Of a stretch of DNA of 64,000 bases, positions 1 through 11,822 are shown in pieces. A program made the position numbers and the translations under genes. The number at the start of each line of letters is the position of its first letter. Positions within the stretch are counted from its first letter, which is position 1. This stretch comes from Anaspis maculata (taxonomy: Eukaryota > Arthropoda > Insecta > Coleoptera > Scraptiidae). The stretch lies in assembly GCA_949128115.1 (NCBI GenBank), contig OX421962.1, positions 98,796,836 through 98,860,835 of the forward strand. Direction: 5' to 3'. The notes under the pieces were generated by a model. That model was given only the letters and a program-made list of their open reading frames with translations, did not search any database and was not told where the DNA came from.

Positions 1-879
1 CATGTAATTTTTTTGTTTCATTCAAAGTTGACTTCAGATGCAAATGACCAAGGGGTGAATCCTCGGGTGAATTACTGGGACATCAGAACGTTCAACGGAT
101 TGTGATGGATTGCCACGGGATTACCACGGGATTCCCACCGGATACGATTTCTTCAAATTAAATGGATAGCCACGGGATTCCAGTGAATTTCCACAAATTA
201 TCAACAGTTTGGGGCCACGCCTGAATCACCACCAGAGAAAGGCGCTCTTGCTTTGCGGTGCTTATCATCACCTGAGGTCTCCACGCTATAAGGTTATTTA
301 TTAACGTTACATAGACCAATGGCAGATAGAGGACTTCAATTTTGTTTAGATTTACCAGCAATATCCCTCTGTTAAAACTTGTCAAGAATTACTGGGTTAA
401 TCAAAGTCCAGGGCCGCAGATTCGGAAAAATGTATCCCTGTGTTATTTGGTCAAATTTACATTTTTGGGAATACTGTTATCGGGTTCGAGCCATATTGAG
501 GCAAATTTAATGGTTGACCCGCGATGTGGCTCGATTCTTTCTTGAAAAAAGTTGGCTTCTGTAATTTTAGCTTTTTAGGCCAGCCCTTCTGTCAACAGAG
601 ACAAGCCATGAAATGAATTTGAACCAATTCAATCGAACAGCGAGTAGATTATGACCAGCCAAAAATGAAAACTTGATCCAAAGTTTTACCTTGTATTTTT
701 TTGTCAAAACTGAAAACGAACTTTTTGGACAAATAACACAGATGTGCAAAATAAAAACCCGCCAATTCTGTGATTTTTCACTATGATATTTCTGCACAAA
801 ATAAATATGTATTACGATTTTCCAACAGAATTTTGTCATCTTTCAGAAATGAGGATTGAATCCGAACTCTCGGGAGATA
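1..879. other. no gene seen; short CCACGGGATT repeats
   Basis: No credible gene was found here. Around positions 90-190 the words CCACGGGATT and GATTGCCACGG recur several times, forming a small degenerate repeat. The remaining open frames on both strands are short and show no recognisable motif. Confidence 0.5.
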
Positions 880-1480
880 GAGACTAGAACCATTCATCTG
901 AACAACAGAGGAGCAGATCGTCACCTCAATGTCAGCTTTGATGGCTGGACTTCATCTGCAGCACAATCCCACTCCCAAGTACCTCGGTGTGACCTTCGAC
1001 CAAACATTGTCCTTCAAGATCAACTTGGAGAAACTCAGTGCCAAGACGAAGACACGAATGAACCTGGTTCAGAGACTTGCGAGAACTACATGGAGTGTCG
1101 ACGCCACTACTCTTCGGATATCCACCTTTGTCTTGGTCTAGTCGACACTGTCGACAGCGGAATACTGCGCTCCTGTTTGGATGAATAGCACACACACACA
1201 CAACATCATTGACGTCATTTCTTAACCAAGCATTGAGAATCATTGCTGGAGTTGTCAAATCTACCCAGACTTTCTGGCTGCCAATTTTGAACATCGCAGC
1301 CATGTGGAACTGAGAACCAGACCATGAACCACATCGTCGCGGAGTAGGTGTCCGCGGACAATGGCTATCAAAAACTGCATCTGAGCTAGACCTGTAGTTC
1401 CTCAACATCTCCATCGGCAACTTCGCACTCGCCCACTTGCTGCATCTACTCTACCCTCTGTTTCCTAAGATGGCCACTGA
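880..1480 (+). pseudogene. degraded non-LTR retrotransposon reverse transcriptase, C-terminal fragment
   Basis: This is a remnant of the reverse transcriptase (ORF2-like) protein of a jockey/CR1-type non-LTR retrotransposon. Seen directly: HLNNRGADRHLNVSFDG (about 893-945), then after a frameshift LQHNPTPKYLGVTFD (about 953-1000) followed by LSFKINLEKLSAKTKTRMN. After more frame damage ALRIIAGVVKSTQTFWLPIL appears (about 1230-1290). The PKYLGV-type motif followed by a basic helix, and the later RIIAG...WLP motif, are the usual order in the region after the polymerase core of these elements. At least two frameshifts and a stop break it, and the catalytic core and endonuclease are absent. A (CA)n tract at 1190-1202 interrupts it. 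It is a 5'-truncated dead copy; the exact clade is not certain. Confidence 0.7.
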
Positions 1481-1844
1481 TATCAGCCTCGCTGACATCT
1501 TTTCCTTTTTTTTTTGCATTAAAGCTACGTCGAACAGTTTCTCTGTGCTTTGCCTATAGATCTTCAAGCGAATGCTGTAGCTGAAGTTAATTCATCTCAC
1601 AGGTTTTCAAGAATTGTTGTATATATTTAGTTATAGTATCAATGTATCTTAAGTACCTACATATAGTGATACTAGGTACTATTGCACTATATAAGTTGAT
1701 TTACGTTGTCACTAAAATTAGATCCTTAGTACAGGCATAGCAATAATTTCAGAAAAATTGTAAAATTTTCGATTATTACCTTCGAGAGCTTGTAAAATCT
1801 ATCACCTAGTGTTAAATTTGAAGGGCACAGATTAATTTCAGATA
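1481..1844. other. intergenic, nothing recognised
   Basis: AT-rich sequence with a T-run near 1504-1515 and no coding or structural signal that I can support. Confidence 0.4.
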
Positions 1845-2158
1845 TCAGCTATTGACCTTTATTTTTGACCAAAAATTAGAACAGTTTCCTCAACGTGATT
1901 TATTATTTTATTTGGAAAAACATTCCACCACCAGTCGCCCATTTAAACTGCCGAAAATCTACCAAAATCAAGACGCCTTGAACGTTCGTACAATCTTGCA
2001 ACAGCGCTGTACTTGATTGACAATACAAATTCAAGGTCATCTAGGGAAAAACTGATCCAACATTACAAATTTGAGCATCCCCAATTATCGCAGAATTGCC
2101 AACTTGGCGTAAGAAAATTACCGTTCTAGTGCTGAATTTAAAAGCTGATCGGCATATA
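1845..2158 (+). repeat. solo arm of the GATCGGCATATA repeat family
   Basis: This block closely matches 35070-35385 in the same orientation and 35560-35740 inverted. Shared words include CAGTCGCCCATTTAAACTG, AACAGCGCTGTACT and GAATTTAAAAGC, and both end in GATCGGCATATA. The longer 34783-36092 element carries the same terminal word (its left arm begins TATGCCGATCA). I read this copy as a single surviving arm of that foldback family. No protein is encoded. Confidence 0.6.
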
Positions 2159-2799
2159 GGTAGTGACATAAGGGCCCTAGGTAAAAGTTCATCTCTTGAA
2201 CATAAAAAGCAGGCACGTGTAGCCTAAGTATGGGGGTCGCCAAACCGTCCAAGTCATCAGCAGACGCTAGGTCATTTCCGCAATGGAAAAAAATGCAGAC
2301 AAAGGATTTTGCACGAGAAACGAGTGTAGATAGGTACCTACTCGCGTCACTGACTTGGTTTGGACGATTCGATGAAAAGTCTTGCAATTCTGGAACACGG
2401 GGCATTTGATTCATTCATTCGTTTGGTGGTAGTCATTGTCATGGTCGATTGCCATTTGGTTAGCTCTCCTGAGCATTTATTCAATACATTGTGATTCTGA
2501 GAGCCAGTATGTAAGTGAAGTATTCAGATCTGTGGTTGAGAAGCGTGTGATGTGTTATCGTTCTTCAATAAACTGGATAAAGTAGCAATGTATGTGTTCC
2601 CATTCACCTTCCCTGTTTCAGCTGTGCTTGAGTAACAACAATAAAGAGCAAACCTCAGTTCACAGGTAGGGAAAGGGCATGCCCTTACAGATCTTTGGTT
2701 CAAACTATCTTTTCCAGAATCCACGCTTGTGTTCATATAGAAGCTAGTTTCCCCATTTTTTTTCTTTAAATATTGCTGGTGGCACTCCCGATCACCATA
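2159..2799. other. intergenic, nothing recognised
   Basis: Short open frames only. No repeat partner elsewhere in the window was noticed. Confidence 0.4.
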
Positions 2800-3801
2800 C
2801 AGGCTGTCCCGAAATTAATGCAACAAAATTTACAGGGAGGTAGAAAATTGAAAAATGCGGAGACTTCTTAAATAAAAAATACCCTCACAAACGTAATACG
2901 TAATAACGGAGATACAGGCCTTCAAAGTTGTTTTTTTCAAACATTTCTTTTTGCATAACTTTGGAACTGCCAAACCGATTTCATTCAAATTTGAACCAAA
3001 GTTCACTAAAATAGGTCTCTATTGAACAATGATAACGCATTTCATGAAATATTTTATTCAAAATAATTTTTCACCCTTCTGGATATTTTTGGCAATGGTA
3101 TCCATTTTTGAATTCTACGTTTTTAGAGAAAAAAGTTACTTTTGCAAAATTTTGATTCAAGGCTTCATTTTGAGATATTAAGGTTTGAAACTTCGGAAAA
3201 CGTATCAAAAACACCACTTTCAAATGCCATAAAAATTGAGATTCAAGAAAACTCAAGATTCCTCAAGTGAAATGAGAATTCCAGGTGTTTCAGGTTGATA
3301 AACTACCATTTTTGCTGAGAAACAGAGTTTTTCAGAAACAAAAACATCAGGCCCTGGAAAGGGCGATTTCGAGATGTTTCCGAAGTTTCAAACACAAGTA
3401 TCTCGAAAATGAAGCGTCTAATCCAAATGCAGGAGTAACTTTTATCTTCAAATTGAACGCAAAATTCAAAAATTGGAACCATTTTCGAAAAAAATTAGGG
3501 GGTTGGAAGACAGGGGAAAAAGGGGGAGGGTATCCCCTTGAATCTTCGCCCCTAAGAATGTTCGATGAAATGCGTTATCACTCTTCATGAGAGACCTGCA
3601 CCAGTAAACTTTGGTTCAAATTTGAATGAAATCGGTTGAACAGTTCAAAAGTTATGCAAAATAAACTGTTTTCAAAAACAAATTTGGAGGCCTGTATCTC
3701 CGTTATTACGTGTGCGAATGTATATTCATCCAGGAAGTACCCCTATTTTCCAATTTTCTATCTCTCTGTAAATTTTGTTGCAATAATTTCGGGACACCCT
3801 G
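2800..3801. mobile_element. palindromic TA-flanked MITE, CAGGSTGTCCC ends
   Basis: Left end CAGGCTGTCCCGAAATTA and right end TAATTTCGGGACACCCTG are inverted copies, flanked by TA on both sides (2798-2799 and 3802-3803). The inversion runs through nearly the whole 1 kb, so the element is one long imperfect hairpin with its dyad near 3290-3300. No transposase is present. TA duplication and long palindromic arms fit a non-autonomous Tc1/mariner-type or foldback element. A diverged relative lies at 28648-32880: both arms share the order terminal repeat, ACAGGCCT block, CCCCTTTT block, AAAGTTACTTTTG block. Confidence 0.8.
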
Positions 3802-3803
3802 TA

Positions 3804-5529
3804 TGATCCCAATTTCTCTCCATTTCCATCAAGTCCATAATAGCAATATTGATTCATTTAATTCATTTCAATTATCATTTGAATAAGGCATGGAACCAAT
3901 AATTTGCCAAGAGTCAATCTTTTCACATTGAATGGATTCAAGAGTTCTCTAGCGGTCAGTGGATCCCACTTATGACACCATTCTCAACAAGATTGAATGG
4001 TCCGAGCTCCACTGTGTAGGACTTCACGTTCAATACGTACAGACGACTTTATGCAACGTGGAAGTCTCACATTTGGCTTGTGACTAACGACACTTCTGAT
4101 TTCACAGAATTCTTAGCATCACGTCGTACGTATGTGGCAATCACCATACTCCGTAGATGGCGCTGAAGTGACTAAAGAGGTCCATCACTCACGACATTGC
4201 TACAACGACTAATATAGTCTATTTTTGAGAGCTGTTTTCCAAAAATTAAAGATCATGTAGGGATGAAGTGACAATATACGATTAACTCTTTTAAACATTT
4301 TCTTTCGTTTCTTTGGTCCACTCAATGAGTTTTCTCGCGTTTTTGTGGAACAGTTCTGATTTGGTTTTGTATTAGGTTAGACTTCTAGTTTTTGGTTAAC
4401 AAACAGACCATCGTCTTCTCTGACTAGGATGAATTTTATCAGATACTCTAAGTCTGTTGTGATATCATCGGCGTGATTCGCAAATCACTCAAGTCTAAAA
4501 ATCCAGAAATCCACTTTCACAGGAAAAGCACAGGAAGCAAATCATTTCTGGACGTTTATGGACGATACGTTGCCACGTGCCGTATGCAGCGCGTTTTGAT
4601 TGGATTTCAGCAGGACTGATGTGACGTTCCTGTTGTCCTAGGCTGCGTTTTTTGATTCGGTCTCAGTGATTTAGTGTGCTGAATCAGGCCAAAAAGCACC
4701 GCAATCGGTCATTTCGTGGCCTAGTAAATTTCAGTTCAGACTGATTCAAGAATTGCAGCCCGGCAGCCCTCTGAAGTTATGTAAAAAGTTTCCCCAGGCT
4801 TTCCCAAACTGGAATTTTTCAGAACTTGTATGAAATCACTGGCTAAATCTTGGATTGTTTTCACCAGATGACGTTAAAATCTCGATTTCACCCAAATTGG
4901 ACCTATGTGATCAGCGAATGTTGCGAACCTTTACTATGGTTAGTCTTCGCATCAAAACCGCTCTCCCTTGATCCATCAGCCAGTTCTACGGAAACTCCAT
5001 CAAATCAATTGCGATTACTAGATTTGCATCCGCTGTAATTGTCCTTCATATCTCTTTCTTACTTCATTTGCGTTTAATGTGATTGAATATTTAGATGGAA
5101 GAGCAAACAACTTCGCGCTAAGTTTTCAAACGCCTCAAAACATCGTGCCAAGACGATTCTGCATCAGTTGGCTCTCGGTAAAGCCTGAAAAATTCATAGG
5201 CTTTACGGAATAGCTAATATATTCAGTTCAGTCAGTTGAACCTGTAACGTTACTGTTGATTGAAACGAGTAACGTATTCAATCAAAAGCTAATTCTTCGC
5301 ATTCGAAGCCCAATTAATGCTGTACCGACTTACTTGCTTGGGTATTTAAATAGATACATTGCTTTGATGGAAAGCAAGAAAATTTGGCGAATGTACTCAT
5401 CTATATGTGAGGGAGGGTGCTCTGTGACTTCATGGTGCCGATGATGGCAGACTGTAAATATTTTCTATGCATTTGAGTTAAACTGCCGAACGACCTGTTT
5501 GACAAGTGCCCATTATCACCAGATGTTGA
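3804..5529. other. intergenic, no gene recognised
   Basis: About 1.7 kb with only short unconvincing frames. The longest (4850-5038, plus) shows no motif. This may be unique sequence, since no second copy was noticed in the window. Confidence 0.4.
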
Positions 5530-7006
5530 CAATAGTTGCAGCGGTACGATACTGCAATGAAATTTGGCATATGAAAACCACATAAAATTTCAAGTGATTT
5601 GACCCGCAGCACTCAAAAATTTGTCCGATTGGGGGCTACTGGGGCCCCCTCAAAATTTCAAGATGTCTGATTTTTTCCCATGCGCCATTCAGTACCGCCC
5701 TGTCTACCGTACAGGACCTAAACAACTTTGTTCTTGACCATCATAACATTTTTCGTCATGTCAATTCCATTCTTCTTATAGAAAAAAAAAAAATCTTTGC
5801 CTGGTCAACAAATTGAAAAATAATATTTTTTTTGGACCACCAATAGATTGTTAAGTAGTTTTTGTGCGATCATCGATAAATCCGCATCCCCTTGATTCGT
5901 TTATGAGAAGAGAACTTTTGCAGTGCTATTTTTCAACAAAGGAGTGACTTCATTTCACCATTATTTTCAACATTACCTTTTTCAATGTTTTACCCCGGTA
6001 AGTATGATTATTGTTATACTAATATACAGCTTGAAGTTCTTTTGACCGATGTGGATGATAAAACTGCCTCAGATTTCACCTGGAAGCCGTACATAATAGT
6101 TTTTCTGCAAGGCCGTCAAATTTGGCATTTTTGATTTTCTAGCGGGAGCGGCCAAAATGTCAATACACACCACTCCGCCCAAGAGCATCGGTTTGCTCTA
6201 GTAGTCCAGTCAAAATAGGTTTTAACCGGAAAGAAATTCGGAAGTTGACGAAATTTTGTGGATCGATGCAGAATTTAACGTGGAATAACATACTGAAATT
6301 CCCAAAAATTCCAAGGCTTGGCTTTTTTTCTAGGACCAATAAAAGAGCGCCATCCTTGTAAATTTTTGATTTTTTCTGAATAACTTGTAAACTATCACCT
6401 TTAGAACACAAATACCAGCGAAGCAAATGTAGCCCGTTAAATTCTCAAGAGATCAGTATCAAATTTATCACTTTGTGGTTAATAGTCCCTGAGATACAGC
6501 GTCTTCTAGAACGCAGTGAAAATTACTCAAAATTTATTTCCGCATTTTACATAACAATTTGCATAGTGTCAGTTCAAGGGTTGTAACGTGGACAGCAAAT
6601 GTGCGGATTACAGTGTCTTACGATTTTGGAAAGCCAATTCAACATTCGGTATCACACTTTTGTCTAGAAGTCGCCAACTTCAAAATGGTACTTTTCCACG
6701 ACCTTTGAAATCTATACTTGAAGTCCCGAAGAATCCCCAAAAATCGATTATTTTCATACTATACAATTTGCTTCATTTTCCAAGTATGGAAAAACCATCT
6801 AGAGAATATGTGGAGGATCGAATAGCAAAAAAATAACATGTTTCAGAATCTTTTTCCTAGTGATGGTTCCTGAGGTATATGGGTTGAAAGACTAAAACGA
6901 CCTACTTGGAAAAAAGATTGGTAGTTCGGACACTAACTGCTGAATACTGTACGCACCTTGCATTTTAGGTGTAAGATGCCACTTGGCAGACGTGGAAAGA
7001 ACATAT

Positions 7007-7140
7007 AGTACATTACGTAACAAGAGTAGTAAGTAGCATATTACGCACGCAGGGAAAAGTTGCGCACGAGCGAGCGTAGCGAGCGAGGGCAGTACTCCCT
7101 GAGTGCGTAATTGCTTTACTACTCGTGTCATGTACAGTAC
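7007..7140. repeat. mini-hairpin insertion in the left arm of the 5.5-10.2 kb foldback
   Basis: AGTAC occurs at both edges (7007-7011, 7136-7140). The ends pair as inverted repeats (GAGTAGTAAGTAGC against the complement of GCTTTACTACTC) around a GAGCGAGCGTAGCGAGCGAG core. The other arm of the host foldback, near 8595, reads straight across this point, so the hairpin is an insertion. Similar small hairpins occur at 11474-11612, 20961-21081 and 22212-22342. Confidence 0.55.
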
Positions 7141-7155
7141 TTTACCTACGACCCC

Positions 7156-8579
7156 AATCCAAAGCGGTATTGTAACTTTGTAAGGGGCCCAGAATAATTC
7201 TCAGAGATCCAAGGTAATAAAACAGTCCTACATCAACAATAACAGTAGATATTGACTTAAAAGTTATAATTAACGTGAAATGTAGCCAGTGGTATTGTAA
7301 ACGGCAAAAATTATAGGTAAAAAAGCCACGTATATCATGAAATACCTACGATTTAAGTTCTCCCCTGATTCAAAATTCAAATAAAATCCCGCCGTATGCA
7401 GATTGTGTTGATTGGTCGGTGCGAAGTGTGCCTTGACACTCTTGACAGGAGAAGCACGCACCGCATAGCAGTGTCAGCGGCCGTCATCCGTGTTCATAAT
7501 ATTAATATCCGTGTTCATAGGATACTAGGTTTTGCCAAATTTAAAGTGTTCAGCGGGGAATTGCTTCAGTTGATTACTTTTATTGTATTTAAATAAGAAT
7601 AATAGTATTTTGTATCTCATATTATACACTTTTGGAAACTAAAACTACAGTAAATCGGAGAAGGGGCACTTTGAGTGGTGTTTACGGCCATCAGATTAAT
7701 CCAATGTCAAAGACGGATAGCATTTTCAAACTCTGGTGTCTGCTGGCTCGGTGGTTGTCTGTTATACAACGCTTTTCGTCGAGACCTAAAAGAAAAGCAC
7801 CCACAAATCGATTCATGAAAATTGAGTGTTTACTTACTGTGCCGAAAGCGAGGCCTGAGGTGTATCTAGAAGCGTACCTACCTATTAGGTATAGCCATCC
7901 CTTTGATAGCCATTCAATTCTTAGTTCAGTGTGGTGATATAGCTGGATTTCAACACTGGGACATGAATATTGGACAGCAATAAATAGTATTATTTGAAAA
8001 CTATCTAACTTAGGCGGGCAGCAGAGTACCTGTCATTAGACATTAGATTGATGCTTGACGTAACTGAACTGTCTAATTTTTACACCTACTTGATCCCAAG
8101 TTGTTGGTGACTGCGGGCACTTCTGGCATTGATATTTTAAATCTTTTATAAATCTCGCAAAATTATTGTGATCAAGTAAAAACTAAGTTCTACAAATGCA
8201 AGCTAAAATTTAATCAAGAAATTCTCGAATACCTTACTTGGGAAAAAAATCTGGACGATTTTGTTGTTGATACATCTCACTTCTATGGCGATGCCTTCGC
8301 TACGAATATATACAGCTAGTCTTGCTTAGGCTTTCGGTGTGAAAGGTGCTATCGAGGCACGCGTCAGGTTCTCGTGAAATGCTCCCATTTTTGAATGTGA
8401 ATTCTTTGAAAATGTCTTTCGATCAAAATTCCCCCAACATCAGAAACATTAATTCCCTAACTGTGCGATTTACTTTACCATTACCGCACGCTGTGCGATT
8501 TACTTTACAGAATACGTCACGATGTGCGTAAGGGCTCACTTACTTAGGTTCCTAGTTGTGCGGTATACGGCACTTACGG
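7156..8579. other. loop of the foldback element, no gene
   Basis: Non-palindromic centre of the foldback. Only short frames are present (for example 7632-7937 plus) and none has recognisable domains. Confidence 0.4.
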
Positions 8580-10185
8580 TAGTGGTCGTAGGTAAAATAT
8601 ATTCACTACGTCTGCTAAGTGGCATTTTGTATCATCAAATGCAAGGTCCGTACAGTATTCAGCAGTTAGTGTCCGGACTACCTATCTTTTTCACCAAAAA
8701 GGTCGTTTTGGTCTTTCAACCCATATAACTCAGGAACCATCACTGGGAAAAACATTCTGAAACATTCTATGTTTTTGTTATTCAATTCTTCACATGTTTC
8801 CTGGATAGTTTTGCTCTACTTGAAAAAGTAGGCAAAGGGCATGGTATCAAAATATTCGATTTTTGGGGATTCTTCGGGACTCCAAGTATCGATTTCAAAG
8901 GTCAAGGAAAAGTACCATTTTGATGTTGGGGACTTCTAGACAAAAGTGTGATACCGAATGTTGAATTGGCTTTCCAAAAATGTGAAACATGTTGAAATCC
9001 GCACATTTTCTGTTCACGTTACAGCCCCTGAACTGACACTATGCAAATTGTTACGTAAAATCCGGAAATAAATTTTGAGTCATTTTCACTGCGTTCTAGC
9101 AGACGCTGTATCTCAGAGACTATCAACCACAAAGTGATGATTTTAATACTGATCTCTTGAGAATTGACCGGGCTACATTTGCTTCGCTGGTTTTTGTGTT
9201 CTAAATGTGATAGTTTACAAGTTATTCAGAAAAAATCGAAAATTAACAAGGATGGCGCTCTTTTATTGGTCCTAGAAAAAAAGCCAAGCTTTCGAATTTT
9301 TGGGAATTTCAGTATGTTATTCCACGTTGAATTCTGCATCAATCTACCAAATTTCGTCAATTTCCGAATTTATTTCCGGTTTGGCCAGATTTTTGCTTAA
9401 TTTGACTGGACTATAGGGGAAAACGATATTCACGCCTAACAATTTTGCATTTTGTAATACTGAAATGAGAGTTGGTGCGAAAGTACCGCAACCGGTGCTC
9501 TTGGGCGGAGTGGTGTGTATTGACATTTTGGCCGCTCCCGGTGGAAAATCAAAAATGCCAAATTTGACGGCCTTGCAGAAAAATAATTATGCACGGCTTC
9601 CAGGTGGAATCTGAGGTCATTTCGTCATCCACACCGTTGAAGAAAACTTCAAGCTATATATTAGAACAATAATAATCATATTTTTAGGGATAAAACATTG
9701 AAATAGGTAATGTTGAAAATAATGGTAAGTTGAGGTCACCTCTTCGTTAAAGAATAAAACAGCAAAACTTTTGTTTCCATAAATAAACCAAGGGGATGTG
9801 GATTTATCGATGATCACACAAAAACGACTCAACAATCTATTTGTGGTCCAAAAAAATATATATTTCTCGACTTGTTGACCAGACAAAGAAATAATTTTTT
9901 TCTGTAAGAAGAATGGAATTGACATGACGAAAATCGTTATGATGGTCAAGAACAAAGTTGTTTAGGTCCTGTACGGTAGATAGGGCGGTACTGAATAGTG
10001 CATGGTAAAAACTCTGACATCTTAAAATTTGGAGGGGCCCCCAGTCGCCCCCTAATGGACAAATTTTTGAGTGCTGCGGGTCAAATCACTTGAAACTCTT
10101 TGAAGTTTGCATATGCCAAATTCCATTGCAGTATCACAAAATGCAGAATCAGGATCATTTTGCTAGCGTACCGCTGCAACTACAA

Positions 10186-11230
10186 ACAGATTTGTGTGAG
10201 AGACAGATCTATTGAATCATCCACAAAAGCAAAATAGATTTTGGTAAGCTTTGATACAATTTTTATGACGGGACATTTTGAGTTGTTTCATTGTTTTATT
10301 ATAAAAAAAGTGAGAGATAAAACTATCATAATATTTTTACAGTTGTTCATTGATTCAGCGTAGGTATGCAATTAGCCTTGAAGTTGAAGATAAGGTGGTG
10401 ACTGAGCGTCAAATTGAAGTCTACCATCATGGGCTGCCGTCCCATACTAGCTAAACACAAAAAAAACCAATTCCAGCGAAGATCTAATTCAGAGTTCTTT
10501 CAAACAATTTTCACAGCCTTTGGTCTATTGTCCGTAGGTAGGTGAGCAATAAGCATGCATCACCTAAACTGAGAAATGGCGGGTGATTCCGTTGAGCACT
10601 CCACTCAGCGTTGGGATCCTTTTTCGGTTTTCGCATGTTGTTGCATCCCTGCCCCTCTTGTATTTTTCAAAACCTTTGGATCCATTGTTTTCCGAATAAC
10701 AACGAAACGTAATTTTCTTTTGATTTATGGAGAACGACTCCCGCCGCAAGACGGATGGTGGATGCGCCTTCCTGCTCCATATTCCCGGCCCTCTCTCTCC
10801 CGGCCCATGCGGTTTGTATGGAATTATTCATCGGACCGTGAATCGAAACGGGAGCCCCGCGGAAAAATTATTTTGTTATGAAACAAAAGACGCCGTCCAA
10901 AGACGGAGTGTAAAGACAAATTGTGTATGTGACTTCAGACGCTGAGCGAGAATCCAAATTGAATTTGAAAGTCAACAATAATTGGATTGGGAACAATATT
11001 AGTTTAGTGCAATGTATAGGTAGTAGCTGCAGGCGGTGTTTGAATGCACAACCAGGGGATGCTATGTATGCTGGGTATAAACTCAGGGCTCGGTATACTG
11101 TTGCACGGTGAGTATAGATATAGCTACGAAGGTAGGTAGGTACTAAAAGGAAAAATTTTCAATAACATTTCAGAAATCAGAACTGAGTTGTTCGCAACCC
11201 CAAATAGTCCGGTGGTTAAGCGTTCTAACC
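10186..11230. other. intergenic with a GC-richer unique-looking patch at 10570-10960
   Basis: Mostly AT-rich flanking DNA. The patch 10570-10960 is visibly richer in C and G, with CTCTCTCTCCCGGCCC and CGGGAGCCCCGCGG. It is open on both strands over about 60-100 codons without a known motif. It may be single-copy host DNA, such as an exon fragment or regulatory sequence. I cannot assign a function. Confidence 0.35.
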
Positions 11231-11473
11231 ATGCATTTTGAGCTTGAGCTTTATAATTTCAAGAGTTAAAGACATCGGCGCACTCGATGCGAAGTGGGTC
11301 TGGGGGCCCTTGAAAATTGAAAGTGCGAGGCTTCCCACCAAATCACCATACCACTACGTAATTCCTACTGGGATGCCATCAAACGAAAACGACTCTGACC
11401 TACACATTGACGACATTTGTTACCATGTCCAAACAGTTCTTCACAGTGAAAAAATCTCTTATGACAGATCGAA

Positions 11474-11612
11474 TAATAGTATATTATTCAACGAGCATAT
11501 AATGATAGTTATAATCCACAACGGTGTAGTTTAGAACACGAGCGATAGCGAGTGTCATAAAACACCCGAGTGGATTTTCACCATTATATGCAAGTAGAAT
11601 ATTATGCTTTGT
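11474..11612. repeat. mini-hairpin
   Basis: AGTATATTATTCAACGAGCA at the left pairs imperfectly with the complement of TGCAAGTAGAATATTATGC at the right. The loop holds CACGAGCGATAGCGAGTGTC. It sits at the left edge of the 4.0 kb block that splits the foldback left arm. Confidence 0.45.
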
Positions 11613-11822
11613 CCACGGCTATATTGAATTCAATGTGAATGAAGGTACTCGTTTGTTTAAAAAAAAATTGCAGGCACGCCACTGGCACATTTGGTTGCAC
11701 CGACATTTCGGCATAATAGCCCAGGCATTTTAGATCAAAATTGACCAAAACCTGGAAAAAAATAACGTAAGTCTGAAAATTGGTAGAACGCTTCCACTTT
11801 AACCCCTTAATCACATACCGAA

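Larger units (their letters stand above)
5533..10182. mobile_element. 4.65 kb foldback element with GCGGTAC ends
   Basis: The terminal inverted repeat TAGTTGCAGCGGTAC (5533-5547) is matched by its complement at 10168-10182. The flanks carry CAA on both sides (5530-5532, 10183-10185), a 3-bp target duplication. Arms of about 1.6 kb (5533-7155 and 8580-10182) run in opposite directions and match block by block; for example GACCCGCAGCACTC near 5600 and its complement near 10075. The loop is about 1.4 kb. No transposase frame survives. The element at 15590-18926 has closely related ends and also a 3-bp duplication, so they form one family. Confidence 0.75.

Noticed and set aside
932..1420. 162-codon minus-strand frame
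   Set aside because: It is the shadow of the reverse transcriptase remnant on the plus strand and has no motif of its own.
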